Source: Cycas panzhihuaensis (lineage: Eukaryota > Cycadophyta). From it: a DNA stretch of 64,000 bases. How positions within the stretch are numbered: position 1 is the stretch's first letter; every line of letters starts with the position of its first letter. The notes below the pieces were generated by a model that ran no database searches, had not been told where the DNA came from, and saw only the letters and a list, made by a program, of their open reading frames with translations. Made by a program: the position numbers and the translations under genes. Location: the NCBI GenBank assembly GCA_023213395.1, contig CM041465.1:191587741-191651740 (forward strand), read 5' to 3'. Positions 34,853-47,802 of this stretch are shown piece by piece.

Positions 34853-35924
34853 GTGTTGAGATCATGGGAGGCTGCCTAAAAGTCTAATTTTTTTTTTTCC
34901 CTATCAGATCGAGTACTTTCTCTACCCTAGTGGAGATCAAGGAAAGACCTTCACTTAGTACTCTCTCCACGGAGATTGAGGAACAGTATCAGGACAATCC
35001 AAGCATCGGGAGAAAAGGGAAATTCTTTTCCCAGGTAACTCCAGTACTTTATCCCTTATCTTTCATCTAGTTTTAATTTCATTCCTATTTTTTTATTCTG
35101 GCATTGAAGTATATCTTAAAGGTAGATAACCTCGTTGGGCGGCTACTTTTCTCCCTCCCACCTCCTTTCCTGGGTATCGCAGGGTTTTGTCATTCTGGCT
35201 AAGCGCATAGTGGCCCTCATACCCTTTGCGTGAAGGATTGGAGTATCACTCCTGAGCCAAGCCCTAGACAGAACCTAGCTATAGTAGTGTGCCTCCACGT
35301 ACCTTTGGGTATATAGGAGGACCCCATCTTTAGGTCCTAATCCTTTTCCAGCATAGGCAGCTATCGACCGCTTATGTCTTGTAGTGCAGTGGTTAGCGGT
35401 TAAGCGCCACAAATCTACCTGCCCTGAACTTCTACAGTTTATTGGCAGGCCTATAAGACCAAACACACCTTGTCTAGTGGTTGGTAGGTTAAGACTATAA
35501 ACCACCTCATAATTTGAAAAAAAAAAGAAAAAAAAGGGAAAAAGAAGAAGAAGAAAGATTAAGTCAGTGAGAAAATTTACCCTTACAGGTATATACCTCA
35601 TTTTGATCAACACATCGTACTGGTCAATTTGCACTAGGTTGATATCTACTACAAATTTTCTCAATTTTTAGTACCTAGTCATCGGTGGGTCCCACCTCAC
35701 CCCCACACTTCACAAGCTTTTTGCACTGTTGAAAGAACTTGATATCTTGTTTATATAACTTTCTTTGGGGTCAACAGGCTATAGACACCCCACAACCCCC
35801 CTATTCCCCCCTCTCTTTCCCTTAACAACCTCCTTTTTTCTTACATCCTGTTCTTTCTTGATCTTTCCCACTTTGTTCATTCCCGTTCTTTCTACTTATT
35901 CTCGTCTCTTTACGCCCTTTCTCC
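34853..35924 (+). other. 5' leader of the chromovirus
   Basis: Non-coding. Around 35381-35405 the text TAGTGCAGTGGTTAGCGG resembles a tRNA/SINE A box, but no matching B box was found. Confidence 0.5.
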
Positions 35925-36960
35925 ATGGCTCCTCAAAGCAATAGTGATAAAATATCGACACTCGAGACCGAAGGCTATAAAATTAATGAGGACCTCGACC
36001 ACATACGTAATGAGCTTAAAAACGAAGTAGCTACCATATGCACAGACTTTAGCTCATAATTGTAAAACCTAACATATCATGCTGATGTCCAAGATGTAAT
36101 TAAGAGGTTGAAGAACTTCTCTCCTCCACCACTAGTTGGCCTCGTATAGCAACAAATTGTGCCTCTACCTCTGCGTTAACAACAACCATTCCATCACAAG
36201 ATCAACATACCCACATTTGATCCAGATGTCAATAGGGATAGTACACGAAGTTGGATTAGCAAACTAGAGTCTTACTTTGCACTCAACCCAATGTCAGTGA
36301 ATGAGCAACTTACATTTGCTTCCATTCACTTAGATAGGAAGGCACATCATTGGTTCCGATGGTGGAAATGGGAGTACCCCTCCAGTTAGTCTTGGGCACA
36401 CTTCTCTACCTATTTTTTTTAGCAGTATGAAGACACTTGGAGTTAATCTTTTTTTTACACAGCTAACATGTTTGAAGCAAGTATCCTCTATCGAAGTCTA
36501 CACAGATGAGTTCCAATCTTTACGTAATTAGGTTGATTAGCAACTTGATAAACAGACAGAGATAGATACGTACGTGTCCAGACTTAAAGAACGTATCTAA
36601 ATGCGTTTGAAGATAATCTCTCTATCCACTCTAAAGGATGCAATTAATATGGCTAAAGCAGTAGAAGTAGAATTTGCTACAGAAAGACCTCCTCTATTCA
36701 GACGAGACTCCATGTAGTTTTCACGATCCTGACAAGCTGATACGGCCTGGTCCCAGAGACCACGATCACACCCACGACCAGAGGACATCCCAGCTACATC
36801 TCTCGAGCAGCACACTAAGGAATCATCGTCAAAGTCCATCCACATCACTCGTACAGAGGCACAACGTCGTCGAGAAGTTGATCTATGTATGTAATGTTCT
36901 GAAAAATAGACCACTAGTCACAATATAATCTGTAAAGCTAGGAAGATGGTCTTCACAATT
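35925..36960 (+). pseudogene. Chromovirus gag
   Basis: ATG at 35925 (MAPQSNSDKISTLE). Then INIPTFDPDVNRDSTRSWISK (capsid start), SYFALNPMSVNEQLTFASIHL and KAHHWFRWWKWEY, the usual gag core, and INMAKAVEVEF. A clear zinc knuckle is not visible; the 3' part has drifted. More than ten stops, most at former Q or W codons. Confidence 0.8.
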
Positions 36961-37560
36961 GACCTAGACTTACCTTCAAATGATGACCCTGATACTGAGC
37001 ATGAATATGATGATGAACCCCATGACCACCCTACTAATGAGTTACCCCTAAACCCTAAGCCTAAAGTTTCCTTATCCACAGTTACCTCCATTGCATGTTC
37101 TAAACCACTTCGAGTCAAAGGAATACTTAGGAAAACCCCAATTACCGTTTTGATCGACGATGGCGCATCGCTAAATTTTATCGACATCTCCATTGCCTGC
37201 CAATTGAATCTTTACATAGAACCTAAAACTGGCTTCACTTGCTCTTTACCTGGTCATCACACACTCCATTGTGCAGGAACAATAAAAAGCCTCACGGTCC
37301 ACATTGGCTTATATACCCTTGTCTTTGATTTTTATACCCTATCCATAGGTGGGTCAGATGCAATTCTTGGCGTACAATGGCTCCAGACTCTAGGGACTTA
37401 TAGCACCAATAACTCACCCACGACCCCCTTCATTATGTTCAAAGATCACTTGGGTCACTCTCATAAACTTTATGGGATGCAAGCCCCCCTAAACAAAGTA
37501 ATCTCACCCTCACGAATGCGCTGCCAACTCAATAGTAACATCGGATACATCGTTCGTCTT
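36961..37560 (+). pseudogene. Chromovirus protease region
   Basis: Open frame from 36946. VLIDDGASLNFID is the retropepsin active site (usual D-S-G-A, here D-D-G-A), followed by GGSDAILGVQWLQTLG, the conserved flap and helix. This is the longest intact frame in the element (283 codons, running on into RT). Confidence 0.9.
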
Positions 37561-38490
37561 AACCATATCCAGGACCCCTTAGGTATCCACCCTGATATCC
37601 AGCAAGTATTAGGTCGACACCAATCTGTATTTGCTGCGTTACCTGCTAGCCCCCCACTTGATCGTGGCTTTTACCATACTATTGAGTTACAAAGTTTGCA
37701 CGACCCGATAAGCCTTCGACCATATAGAAATTCCTATTTCCAAAAAAATGAAATCAAAAAAATCATGCGGGAATTGTTGGACATGGGTATCATCTAACCT
37801 AGTAAAAGCCCATATGTGGCACCCATCATCTTAGTTCATAAAAAGGATGGCTCTTTCTGACTTTGTATTGACTATTATGCGCTTAATAAAATCACCATAA
37901 CAAATAAGTTTCCCACGCCATGAATCGATGACATGTTAGATGAAATCTATGGTGCTACAATTTTCACCAAACTTGATTTATAGTCAAGATACTACCAAAT
38001 CCCCATCTTGCTAGAAGATCAACATAAAACAACTTTTCAAACCTACCATGGCCATTTTGAGTTCCAGGTCATGCCCTTTGGCCTATGTAATGCTTCGGCC
38101 ACCTTCTAGGCCCTCATGAATAAGATCTTTTCCCTATACTTCTGAAAATTTATCATCGTCTTCTTTGATGATATTCTTATCTATGGCTCAAACATGCCGG
38201 CCCATATCCCACATCTAGAAATAATCCTTCAAATCCTAGCTGAGAATAAACTATATGCTAAGCTCTCCAAATGTGAATTTGGGAAATCTAAATTACAGTA
38301 CCTTCGGCATATTATATCCTTTGTAGGGGTTCGGGTGGATCCTGATAAAATCTCTGTCATCACTAATTGGCCAACACCAAAAACGCTGACCCAATTACGA
38401 GCTTTCCTAGGACTTACTAGATTCTATCGATGGTTCATTCGAAATTATGCCACCCTAACCACTCCCTTAACTCACTTACTTTAGAAGGAT
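37561..38490 (+). pseudogene. Chromovirus reverse transcriptase
   Basis: [104 protein letters not shown] (active site, about 38157-38186), LSKCEFGKSKLQYLRHII and LRAFLGLTRFYRWFI. Every stop fits a C-to-T change from Q, R or W codons. Confidence 0.95.
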
Positions 38491-38990
38491 TCCTTCTAGT
38501 GGTCCCCCTCAGCTAATGAGGCCTTCCTCTATTTAAAGGAGGTCATGACAACCACCCCAGTCTTGGCCTCTCCTGACTTTTCTCGACCTTTCCAGTTAGA
38601 ATGCAATATCTCTGGGTTTGGATTAGGTGCGATCTTAATGCAAGACTTCCACCCCATTACCTTCAAAAGTTGAAAACTCAAAGATCACGAGTGTAGACTT
38701 TCCACTTATCAAAAAGAAATGTAGGCCATCCTCCATGCTGTTGACAAGTGGCAATAGTATCTACTTGGTTCTAAATTCACTATCCTCACTGATCATCATA
38801 GCCTTCATCATTTACTAGATCAACCAGTCCTCTTAGAAGAGCAGGCAAAATGGGTTGACCATCTCCAAGTTTTTTATTTTACAATCACATATAAAAAGGG
38901 GAAAGATAACATTATGGCAAATGCTCTCTCGAGGTTGCCTTCACCTACACTTGGCAATAGTACCAATCATATTGAGGACCCCACCATTTA
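38491..38990 (+). pseudogene. Chromovirus RNase H
   Basis: ATTPVLASPDFSRPF-type start (here TTTPVLASPDFSRPF), ECNISGFGLGAILMQ, STYQKEM*AILHAVDKW, FTILTDHHSLHHLLDQ and KGKDNIMANALSRLP. D, E, D landmarks can be followed; the first Asp of the usual D-A-S is replaced by Asn (ECNISG). Confidence 0.9.
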
Positions 38991-39009
38991 TGCCATTTCC
39001 TCCCCACAA

Positions 39010-39549
39010 CTAACATGGCTATAGGATTTAGCCATGGCTAACCAAAACCAACATGATTTTGCGCATTGGGCTAATAAGTTCCACACTCATAAGGATTGGT
39101 CCATCCATAATAATCTTCTCTTATACCAAAATCGCATATTCGTCCATCTCCTCTCAGCTTTTATCCCACAAATTTTATTAGAATATCATTCTTCCCCTCT
39201 TGGCGGCCACTCTGGTTTTGATAAAACTTACTGTAGGATTCCTTTTGACTTGTTTTGGCTAGTAATGAAATCCACCATCCTTACCTTTGTCTCAGAATGT
39301 GACATATGCCAACATAACAAAGTTGATGCAAAACCCCAACTGGGCCTCCTTCAACCATTGCACATTCCATAAGGTAAATGGTAAGATATTGCCATGGACT
39401 TTATAACAGGACTACCACCATCTGTTGGATATGACTCCTTACTAGTCATAGATTGGTTGACAAAATATGCCCACTTCTTGCTCGTCCACACAACCTATAA
39501 AGCCCCATGCATCGCTGGCATCTATATCTAGACAATATTTCATTTGCAT
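39010..39549 (+). pseudogene. Chromovirus integrase, N-terminal part
   Basis: LLEYHSSPLGGHSGFDKT and CDICQHNK form the HHCC zinc finger. Then DIAMDFITGLPPSVGYDSLL (first catalytic Asp in MDFI) and LTKYAHFLLVHTTYKA. Interrupted at 39550 by the Copia; the codon for His in HLHGF is shared across the TSD. Confidence 0.95.
39545..39549. other. Target site duplication TGCAT (left)
   Basis: TGCAT here and TGCAC at 48138-48142, one transition apart, flank the Copia. Confidence 0.8.
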
Positions 39550-39884
39550 TAATGGAGCTGGAGGAGTAGAGCAGGACATCATAATGATTACATTTTGAGT
39601 ACAACGGCACTTTCCGATAAAATGGTAGTGTTAATAAATACGTGGGAGGTATTTCCTTCCCTTAAATAGAGAATTCCGGGGAGGTGTCAGGCGCCATCAC
39701 CCTAGCTGCACAACAATTAAGATAAATTTAAAATATATTAAAGAAAATAATAGTGATACATACCTCAAGTGAGTGGTCAGTCTGGATGGCTGTTAAGTGG
39801 CTCAAGGTGCCCTAGGGGCCCTCAAAGGCGGCTTTGAGAGGCCCTAAGTGCTCAGGTGCATATACATTAGGATTATTCCCAATA
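39550..39884 (-). repeat. 3' LTR of the nested Copia
   Basis: 335 bp. Minus strand starts TATTGGGAATAATCC (TG worn to TA). A PPT, ATGGGGGAGAA on the minus strand (39885-39895), precedes it. Confidence 0.95.
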
Positions 39885-39895
39885 TTCTCCCCCAT

Positions 39896-40360
39896 AAGCC
39901 CAATGTGTACAACTCCCAAATCGTCTATGAATTTCTTAAATTTGATTTTTCCCAAGGCCTTTGTAAAAATATCTGTTGTTTGATCTTCTGTGCTATAATA
40001 AGTCAACTCTATCTCATCTGCTTGTACAAGTTCCCGAATGAAGTGGTATTGAGTTTCAATATGCTTTATTCTACTGTGGAATACTAGATTTTTAGTCATT
40101 TAAATAGTGCTTTGATTATCATACCAAATTCTAGTGGGACCTTGTTGTTTAATTTGAAAGTCTTGTAAGAGTCTTCTTAACTAGATTAATTCACGGGCTC
40201 TTAATACTATGGCTTTATACTCTGCTTCGGCTGTGGATAAGGAGATAGTATTTTATTTCTTTGTACTCCAAGCTACCGCTGTTGATCCCATACTAAATAC
40301 ATAACCTAAGGTAGATTTTCCATCATCGACATCACCAGCCCAATCTGAATCTGTATAATC
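39896..40360 (-). pseudogene. Nested Copia RNase H
   Basis: DSDWAGDVDDGKSTLGYVF, STAVAWSTKK, ISLSTAEAEYKAIV, IWYDNQSTI, RIKHIETQYHFIREL and TEDQTTDIFTKALGKIKF: the full Copia RNase H and tail, with stops between blocks. Confidence 0.95.
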
Positions 40361-41560
40361 AGTTAACTGAAACTCGGATGTAGTTTTGTAGTATAACCCA
40401 AAATCTGGAGTCCCTTTAAGGTATCTAAGGATTCTTTAGCAGCTTGCCAATGAGATGTCTTTGGATCCTGTATAAATCTAGACATAACACTTACCGAATA
40501 TGTTATATCAGGTCGAGTAGAAGTTAAATATATTAGGCTGCCATTCAGTTGTCTATAGAGAGTGGGATCAACTGAAGTCGAGTCATCTGTCTTATAGAGT
40601 TTAATTCCAATTTCTGCTGGTATTGACAATGGTTTATAGTTTGTCATATTAAATCTTTGTAGAAGATCTAATATATATTTATGTTGAGAGATAAATATTC
40701 CTTGTTTATCCTACCAAACTTCCAATCCTAGGAAGTAATGCATAAGGCCTAAGTCTATCATCTTAAATTCCTTACATATAATATCTTTAAATTGATTTAA
40801 AAGTTGGGAGTCATTTTCAATATAAATTAAATCGTCCACATAGAGTCCTACAATCAATATCGAATTTCCTTTAATTTGGGTGTATAGGTTTGGACCTGCT
40901 TGAGATCTTTCAAACCCTTGATCTTTAAGATACATGTCTATATGAGAATACTAAGCCCTGGGTGCTTGTTTTAGACCATATAATGCCTTCTTTAACTTGT
41001 ACACTTTGTTTTCTTCTCCCCTGACTTCAAAATCAAGTGGTTGAGTGATATAGATATCTTCTTGGATATAACCATTTAAGAAAGCACTTTTTACATCCAT
41101 TTAATAAATAGACCAACCTATTTAGGTGACTAAACTTATTATCATGCAAATAGATTCCATCCGAGCGACTGGGGCAAATGTTTCAGTATAGTCTATGCCT
41201 TCTCTTTGGGCATATCCTTTAGTAACTAAACGAGCTTTATATTTATCAATGGATCCATCAGAGTGGAACTTAGTCTTATAGACCCATTTAGTTCCAATAG
41301 CTTTCTTCCTTGGTGGTAAATCTACAAGTTCCCAAGTATCATTTAAAATGATGGACTTATATTCCTCTTGCATGGCTTTTTGCCAACACTCATGTTGGTT
41401 AGCCTCACCAAAGGTTTGAGGCTTATGACTTTCAAGTAGCTTGCTCATTAGAGCAAAGTTGACCTTGTGTAAGTGTGTAGATCTTCTATTGTTATCCAAT
41501 ATATTTCCTAATTCATGGTTACGTTGAACCATTTGGGTAGTGGTTGTGATGGTGGTTGAG
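40361..41560 (-). pseudogene. Nested Copia reverse transcriptase
   Basis: [103 protein letters not shown] (YVDD active site, about 40830-40860), LGLMHYFLGLEVW and RFNMTNYKPLSIPAE. Typical plant Copia; about seven stops. Confidence 0.95.
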
Positions 41561-41799
41561 ATGATGTTGCTTCCCTGGCGATTTCTGGAGAATTTCTCCA
41601 CATAGGAGGCACATATTTAGATTTATTTGATGTATCAAACTTAATGGCAATATCCTTCTATTGTTCTTGATTATTTTGATAGTAGTTGTCTTCTTGAAAT
41701 TTGACATCCCTACTCACTATAACTTTTCTGGATTTTGGATTATAAACTTTGTAAGATTTTGACGAGTCACTATATCTAATAAAGATACATTTTACACTA

Positions 41800-42640
41800 T
41801 GATCATCTAATTTAATTCTTCTTTAGTCAGGAACATGGGCATAGGCTAAACAGCCAAATACCCTAAGGTGATGGATACTAGGTTTATAACCTGTCCATGC
41901 TTCTTCTGGTGTCTTCCACCTAAGTGCTTTTGTGGAACATCTATTAAGTAGGTAGACTGCGGTATGGACTGCTTCAGCCCAAAATTCATGGCCCAAGTTT
42001 TTATCTTTAAGCATACATCGTGCCATTTCTACGATAGTTCTATTTTTCCTTTCTGCTATACCATTTTGTTGTGGGGTGTAGGGGTTGGTAAGTTATCTCC
42101 TAATCCCATGTCAGATTCAATAATCCTTGAAGATATTAAAGGTAAACTCTCCCCCATTATCTGATCTTAGAGAAATGTTATGATATCCACTTTGTCGCTC
42201 AACGAAGGTTTTGAAATCAACAAAGTGGTTGAAAGCATCAGATTTCTATTTGAGAAAGAACACCCATGTCTTTCTTATAAAGTCATCAATAAATGTGAGG
42301 AAATACTTGGCACTTGCCAAGGAGGGAGTAGTCATTGGGCCACAAATATCTGTGTATATGAGTTGAAGTGGGGCAGATGCCTGATAGCTAAAATCTGGAA
42401 AGCTTTCTCTATGTTATTTTCCAAGAAGATATCCCTCACACAACTCTTTATTAACATCAATAGGGGGTAAGCTATTAACCACATCTAATCTTTTCATAAG
42501 GGCTAAACTAGTATAATTAAGATGACCGAAACGTCGATACCATAAATCGCTATCCATAGTAGTTGTGGTTCTAAGGGCATAGGTATCTGAAGAGATGATA
42601 GTAAGCTTAAATAAACGATCTTTAGTCATTATACCTCTAG
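41800..42640 (-). pseudogene. Nested Copia pre-integrase and integrase
   Basis: LWYRRFGHLNYTSLALMK (H..H of the gag_pre-integrase finger), CEGYLLGK where CxxC..GK is usual (second Cys lost), then [39 protein letters not shown] and [20 protein letters not shown]. Middle blocks are worn (42060-42400). Confidence 0.9.
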
Positions 42641-43050
42641 TAACAATAGCTTCATTTTATCTTTTGTCTTTGATGACACATTCGCCGTTATAAAAAATTA
42701 CTTTATAATCTTGTCCTATCATTTATCCTACCAATAGTAAGTTTTTCCTTAAAGCAGAGACGTATAGAACATCATTCAAGTATTTATATTCACCACTATC
42801 AGTCAACAAGGCAATGTTACCTTTTCCAATCGATTCATGAGAAGTGTTATCTCCAAACATAATTGACCCTTTTCTATTTGTATCCAAAGTTTGAAATAAC
42901 TATTCTTTATAGGTAATGTGGGTGGAACAACCTGAATCAATGTACCAACTATCATCCTCTTCTTCCTTGGTTGAAAAACTGGATAGAAATAACCTATTAT
43001 TGATTTTAGATTATGATGAATTTGACACATGTCCTCTAGAGGGTGGTCTA
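42641..43050 (-). pseudogene. Nested Copia protease
   Basis: DDSWYIDSGCSTHITYKE (D-S-G active site, about 42925-42960), then SIMFGDNTSHESIGKGNIAL and YLNDVLYVSALRKNLL. Confidence 0.9.
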
Positions 43051-44132
43051 TATTTTAAAAAATACTTATCTTCAGTGTGACCATTTCTATGATAATAAGT
43101 ATAATATAATTAATTTCTTTTTCCATAACTAAGATTTTGACTTCTTGGTTGAGAACGATCAAGATAGAAAGATCTCCCTCTTTTCTCATAGAATTGGGTA
43201 TGATTGTTTCTTGGTTGATCACAATAGTTCTGAGGTGAGCTTGAAGGTTGTGAATTCCCATGACAATGTGGACAACAAGGATGATTATCAACTTGTCTTC
43301 TTTGGTTTGGATTTCTTTGAGCGTTCGAATGTCTTCGAGGGTTTTCATATTATGAGGGTCCTCCTTGTCTATTTTTGTGAGGAGCTTGGTATCGTGGAGG
43401 ATTTTGTCTAGTTTCATTTCTAGGGTTTCCATCTTTTCTCCTTGGAGGAGATTCATTTTTTTTTTAGGTGCCATCTTGAGGGTTAGGTTGAATGTTGGCC
43501 TTTGTAGTAAAGGCATGTTCTAAAGTTTCATTGGCAGCTTGTTGCTCTTCTATAGACATGAGCATAGCACTAAGTTGTTCTACTCTGAGGGTACTTAGAT
43601 CTTTTGATATACTAATACTGGTAGCTACCATTTCAAAATATCTAACAGCTCCTACACATCGAAGGATTTATTCAACTACTCTTTGTTCGGTTAAGGTATC
43701 CCCAAGTGGCCTCATTTGGTTAGCGATATCTTGAATTTTGGTCATGAATTCAGTTACTGATTCGTGAGACATCATATGTAAATTTTTAAACTTACTTCTT
43801 AAGTTTTATAATTAAGAGGACGTGACCCCTTTACATATAAGTTGTAAAGTGTCCCAAGCCTCTTTGGACTTAACAGATTCACCGACTCGTAGAAATATAT
43901 GATCTTCTAATGCGCAAAAGATAAGGGCTAATGCTTCATTATCTTTGTTGACATTTTCTTTGTATGTAACTTTTTCAGTATCGGTTAGATTTGATCCTAA
44001 GACATTGTAACCAGTTCTCACTATATCCCACATATCATTTGCTATGAGGATGGGCCTCATCCTCCTACTCTAGTTAAGGAAATTATTTCCATCAAATTTT
44101 GGGATAATCATGTTCCCAAAACTAGACGTCAT
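43051..44132 (-). pseudogene. Nested Copia gag
   Basis: ATG at 44132 (MTSSFGNMIIPKFDGNNF). RMRPILIANDMWDIV, EALALIFCALEDHIFLRVG and SKEAWDTLQLICKG are the UBN2-type gag core. The zinc knuckle near 43060-43110 reads YTYYHRNGHTEDKY: the first, second and last Cys of CX2CX4HX4C have become Tyr. Confidence 0.9.
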
Positions 44133-47100
44133 TTTGAACTAAAGTTGTGTAAAATGTGATAAATGTAATATCAAAAAAATATTTGAATGTAAAAAATTTT
44201 AAAAAACTTCAATAAAAGAAGTTATTTATAAATATATCCCAAAGTTTTTCAAAGTTTTGAACAGATGAACCAGGACCTAGAAAGACTACTAGGCTCTAAG
44301 TTTAGGTTTCTCTTAGGGCAACCTTGATTCTTTATTACATACAGTGGCACACCTTACGGATGGCAAAATAGGGACCCAATATACTGGTATGGAGCATTAG
44401 GCTTTATATACCTTAGTACGTGGGATGTTAAGAAGGCTTTGACACCCCCCTGAATTATTGGTCCACCTGCGCTAGACTTATGCCTAACGATAGATCTAGC
44501 AGTGAAGGTTCTCGAACCAAGGCACTCACCCTCTCTAGGTCCAGCCTTGGTCTCCAAACACCATGAAATGAATAGGTTCTACACCTCAGCCTGCCACCGT
44601 TTACACTTGATAGCTAATGGCTATCCTCATCCAATATGAGTAGGCCGATTAGTGTGTGCGGGGTGGTAACTTCATGGGTCTTAACCGTTCCCCTTGCAAG
44701 TTTAGAAAAATGGGGTGGTTCAATTCAGAATTATCTTGTTTAATGTGAAAAAATTAAATTGATTAGTAATGTGGTCTTGCTTAGAAAAAGAAGTTCATTT
44801 GATAATAAAAAATGAAAAGTAAAATATGCTCTAAGCAAGATGAAATGAATACTAAACTTTAAAAATAAAAAAACTTTCGTTTTTTTTTTTTTTAATATAA
44901 TGCTCTTCAAATATATGAAATATGCCTTTAAAAAAGAATACAATTTTTCTTTTTATAAGTGCAAGAAAAATGATATTTTTTAATAATGAAGAAAAAACTT
45001 TGATATAAAATTTTAAATACACTTTTGAAGTATAATGATCAATAAAAATACTTTCAATAATGATGCATTTGAAAGCAAACTTAAAAAAAATCCCTTTCAC
45101 TTATATAAAACTGAAATAAACTTTTGAGAATAAAATATAAAGAGTTTTCAAAGGTACCAATTTCTCAAATGAGTAAATGTAAATCTTCAATGTAAGAAAA
45201 AATGACTTTCCTTTTTTGTATAAAACTAACTTTTCCTTGAGAAAGATATATATTACCTTATGAACAATTTCTATTTTGAAACAGCTTAAAATGCTTATAT
45301 GAAAATCAAGTAGAAACCTTAAGTAACCAATGAAATATAAACTAGAATTTTCTTAAAAATTTTGAAAAAGGACAAGCTTATTAGGATGTACTTGTATGCT
45401 TAAATTTAACAGCTTGAAAACTATACTGAATAATGTCAGAATAACTTAAAATTCTACCAATATGTAGATTAATAAGGTGTGAATCCAATGGAACTAACTG
45501 TTTTGAAAACGGGTTCCAATAAATCAAGATTTGAATGATGCAAAGAAATATACCTCCTTTTGAGGCCTAACAGGAGCAAGGAGGTCAAAATTGCATAAAA
45601 TTACTAAATAAAACTTTAGAAAATATTGAAAAGGGATCAAATATTGTTTATAAAATTGTTCAATGTACTTTTAATTGAAAATTTTAAAAAACTATATTAA
45701 AAATGTGCAAAAATAATAGATTTGAGGTAATAAAGTATCTCTACTTTGAATGATTTAAAAATTAGGGAAAATATGTCAAAATGTATAAAACATTATGTCA
45801 AATCAAAGAGAATTGAGTCATCTTCTCAACAAAACTGACAGAATTAAAATCTGATATAAAATAAAAAAGTTATAGTAAAAATGGTAACATGTATTTTTAT
45901 GTAAAAATGTTAAGAAATATGCTAAAAACAACTAAATTCCTACATTTAGTGATTAAAATACTAATGAAAATAAATTCAAAAAACTAAAATAAGAAGTAGA
46001 TATTGAAGTTTGTAGAACGTAGATCACTATAGAAGAAATCCGAGCAGAAAATAATTTACCAGTAATAAATTACGGTCGGTTCTAAAAGTGATTTTGTTAA
46101 AAGTGTGAAAAAGGCTAAAAATTTGAATGTTTGACGTTAAATTGGCTGAAACGGGGTTAAATCGGCACCAAATTAGTCATATGACCAGTCAAAATTGGTG
46201 TACAAAAAAATTTTGATCTAATGGAACTAGTTCCATATGAAACTGATGAACCAATGAGGAGTTATGGCAACAAAAACGCCAATAACTCTTTGTAAAAAAA
46301 AAAATTAAGCGTAAAAAGTTATATTATTAAAAAAAACTTCATGGAATATGGGTCTAAAGATAGACTGGGCAGGGATTGAACCCAAGACCAGTCAAAGAAT
46401 AAACACCTCTGATGCCAGGAGGGTGAACTTGCTCGCCAAGTTTAAAAGACAAAAAATTTTAAAAAACTGGAACTGGAATTGATTATGTGTAAAGAACAGA
46501 GAGTTGTCTCTAATCCTATAGAGGCGAAGTCAAAAGGTATTCAGGCTCGGATCTTAAAAGACTATTTAGTTAACTTTAACTTTTTTAAAAACTTTATAAA
46601 AAGAATGTATATATAAAAAAGAAGCATAAATCGTAGGTTTAAAAGAACATAAATGAAACACTTAAAAAAATGAAACGTGAATGGAGGTCGCTTACGGAAA
46701 GCATATACGACACGACCGTTTTTAGATGCCAATACAGAATAGACATAGGTGTAGACGCAGTTAGAGACATCAATACAAAGTTAAACAGAGTTCTCTCAAA
46801 GAGGATAATAAGGCGTACGCTGACGGATAGAGAGACATACGTAGACGGATAGAGTAGACGGATAGAGGGAAGTATAGAGACGTAGAGAGACATACGCTGG
46901 TAAGAGAGACGTACGCTAGTAAGAGGGATGCTAGTAAGACGTAGACGTAATAATGTGTAATGGAGGATCGCAGACGCCATAACTAAGACGTGAAACAAGT
47001 AGATCGTTCCTGACTCGAAAGCGTAGGTGCAGTTGGAAGGTGCAGAGCGAGGACGTAACAAGGTGCAGACGTACCCAAGATGGAGGCACAGTTGGTAAAG

Positions 47101-47788
47101 GACGCAGGTGCTACACAGCACCCACAGAGTTATAACAGTATGACCGAATTAACAGTATTGTTGAAGTAAAATACACAGCGTTGTGTGAGGCATACTGGAG
47201 ACGCTGAGAAACGATAGTCTACGTCGAGAGGATGCGTAGGCCTGAATGGTTGAAAGGAGGATGACTAAGTTTGAGGAGGTTATATATATATGAAGACTAA
47301 AAAAGTAAAAGGTTATATGAACAGTTTATAAAAAAATATGGCTATATATATGTGCTAAGCGCTAAGAAGAGATTAAGTCAGCACAGAGGTGTTCGTTTCG
47401 GTAACAACACCACAAATGCATGGGGGATAAAGCTAGAGCACATAGATCTATCGAGAGAGGTATAAAGCATATACAAAGAGTATGCACATAAGAAAATAAA
47501 GTATACCAAGATACATAAACTCAGCCAGAAACAAAGTAAAAAAATATATCAAAGAAATTTATTTATATCTTGAATATCAAAAAACAAAGAACCTGGTAGC
47601 TTGGTTGCAGTATTATTATGCAGACTTCTGAGCAAGAGAACGTCTTTCACAGTAGATAAAACTCTGATCTGTCTTCTCTAGTAAACAGATGAGCTTGTCA
47701 GGATCTCAACAAGCAGTCATATGCATATATTTTGCTAGATGTATGAGAAGCTAAATCAGAAAATGAGCAACAATATCAACTCAACTTG
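44133..47788 (-). other. Long non-coding leader of the nested Copia
   Basis: AT-rich, with no supported ORF. Shares a block with the leader of 4308-9853 (see 45460-45600). Around 46365-46440 (-) a GGTTCAATCCC B-box-like motif is present. 46790-46960 is a loose tandem repeat. Confidence 0.6.
46790..46960. repeat. Degenerate tandem repeat in the Copia leader
   Basis: Words such as GAGAGACATACG, GACGGATAGAG and CTAGTAAGAG recur at roughly 20-bp spacing. Confidence 0.6.
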
Positions 47789-47802
47789 GCTCTGATACCA
47801 AA
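47789..47802 (-). other. PBS of the nested Copia
   Basis: Minus strand TTTGGTATCAGAGC next to the 5' LTR; unmutated initiator tRNA-Met PBS. Confidence 0.9.

Noticed and set aside
35275-35664. 129-codon minus ORF and a tRNA-like A box in the Gypsy leader
   Set aside because: No B box or tRNA fold found, and the ORF has no homology I can recognise.
46639-47121. 160-codon minus-strand ORF in the Copia leader
   Set aside because: Spans a loose tandem repeat; low complexity, no domain, not conserved in the related leader.
47761-47802. Stand-alone tRNA-Met gene
   Set aside because: Only the PBS portion is present, abutting an LTR.
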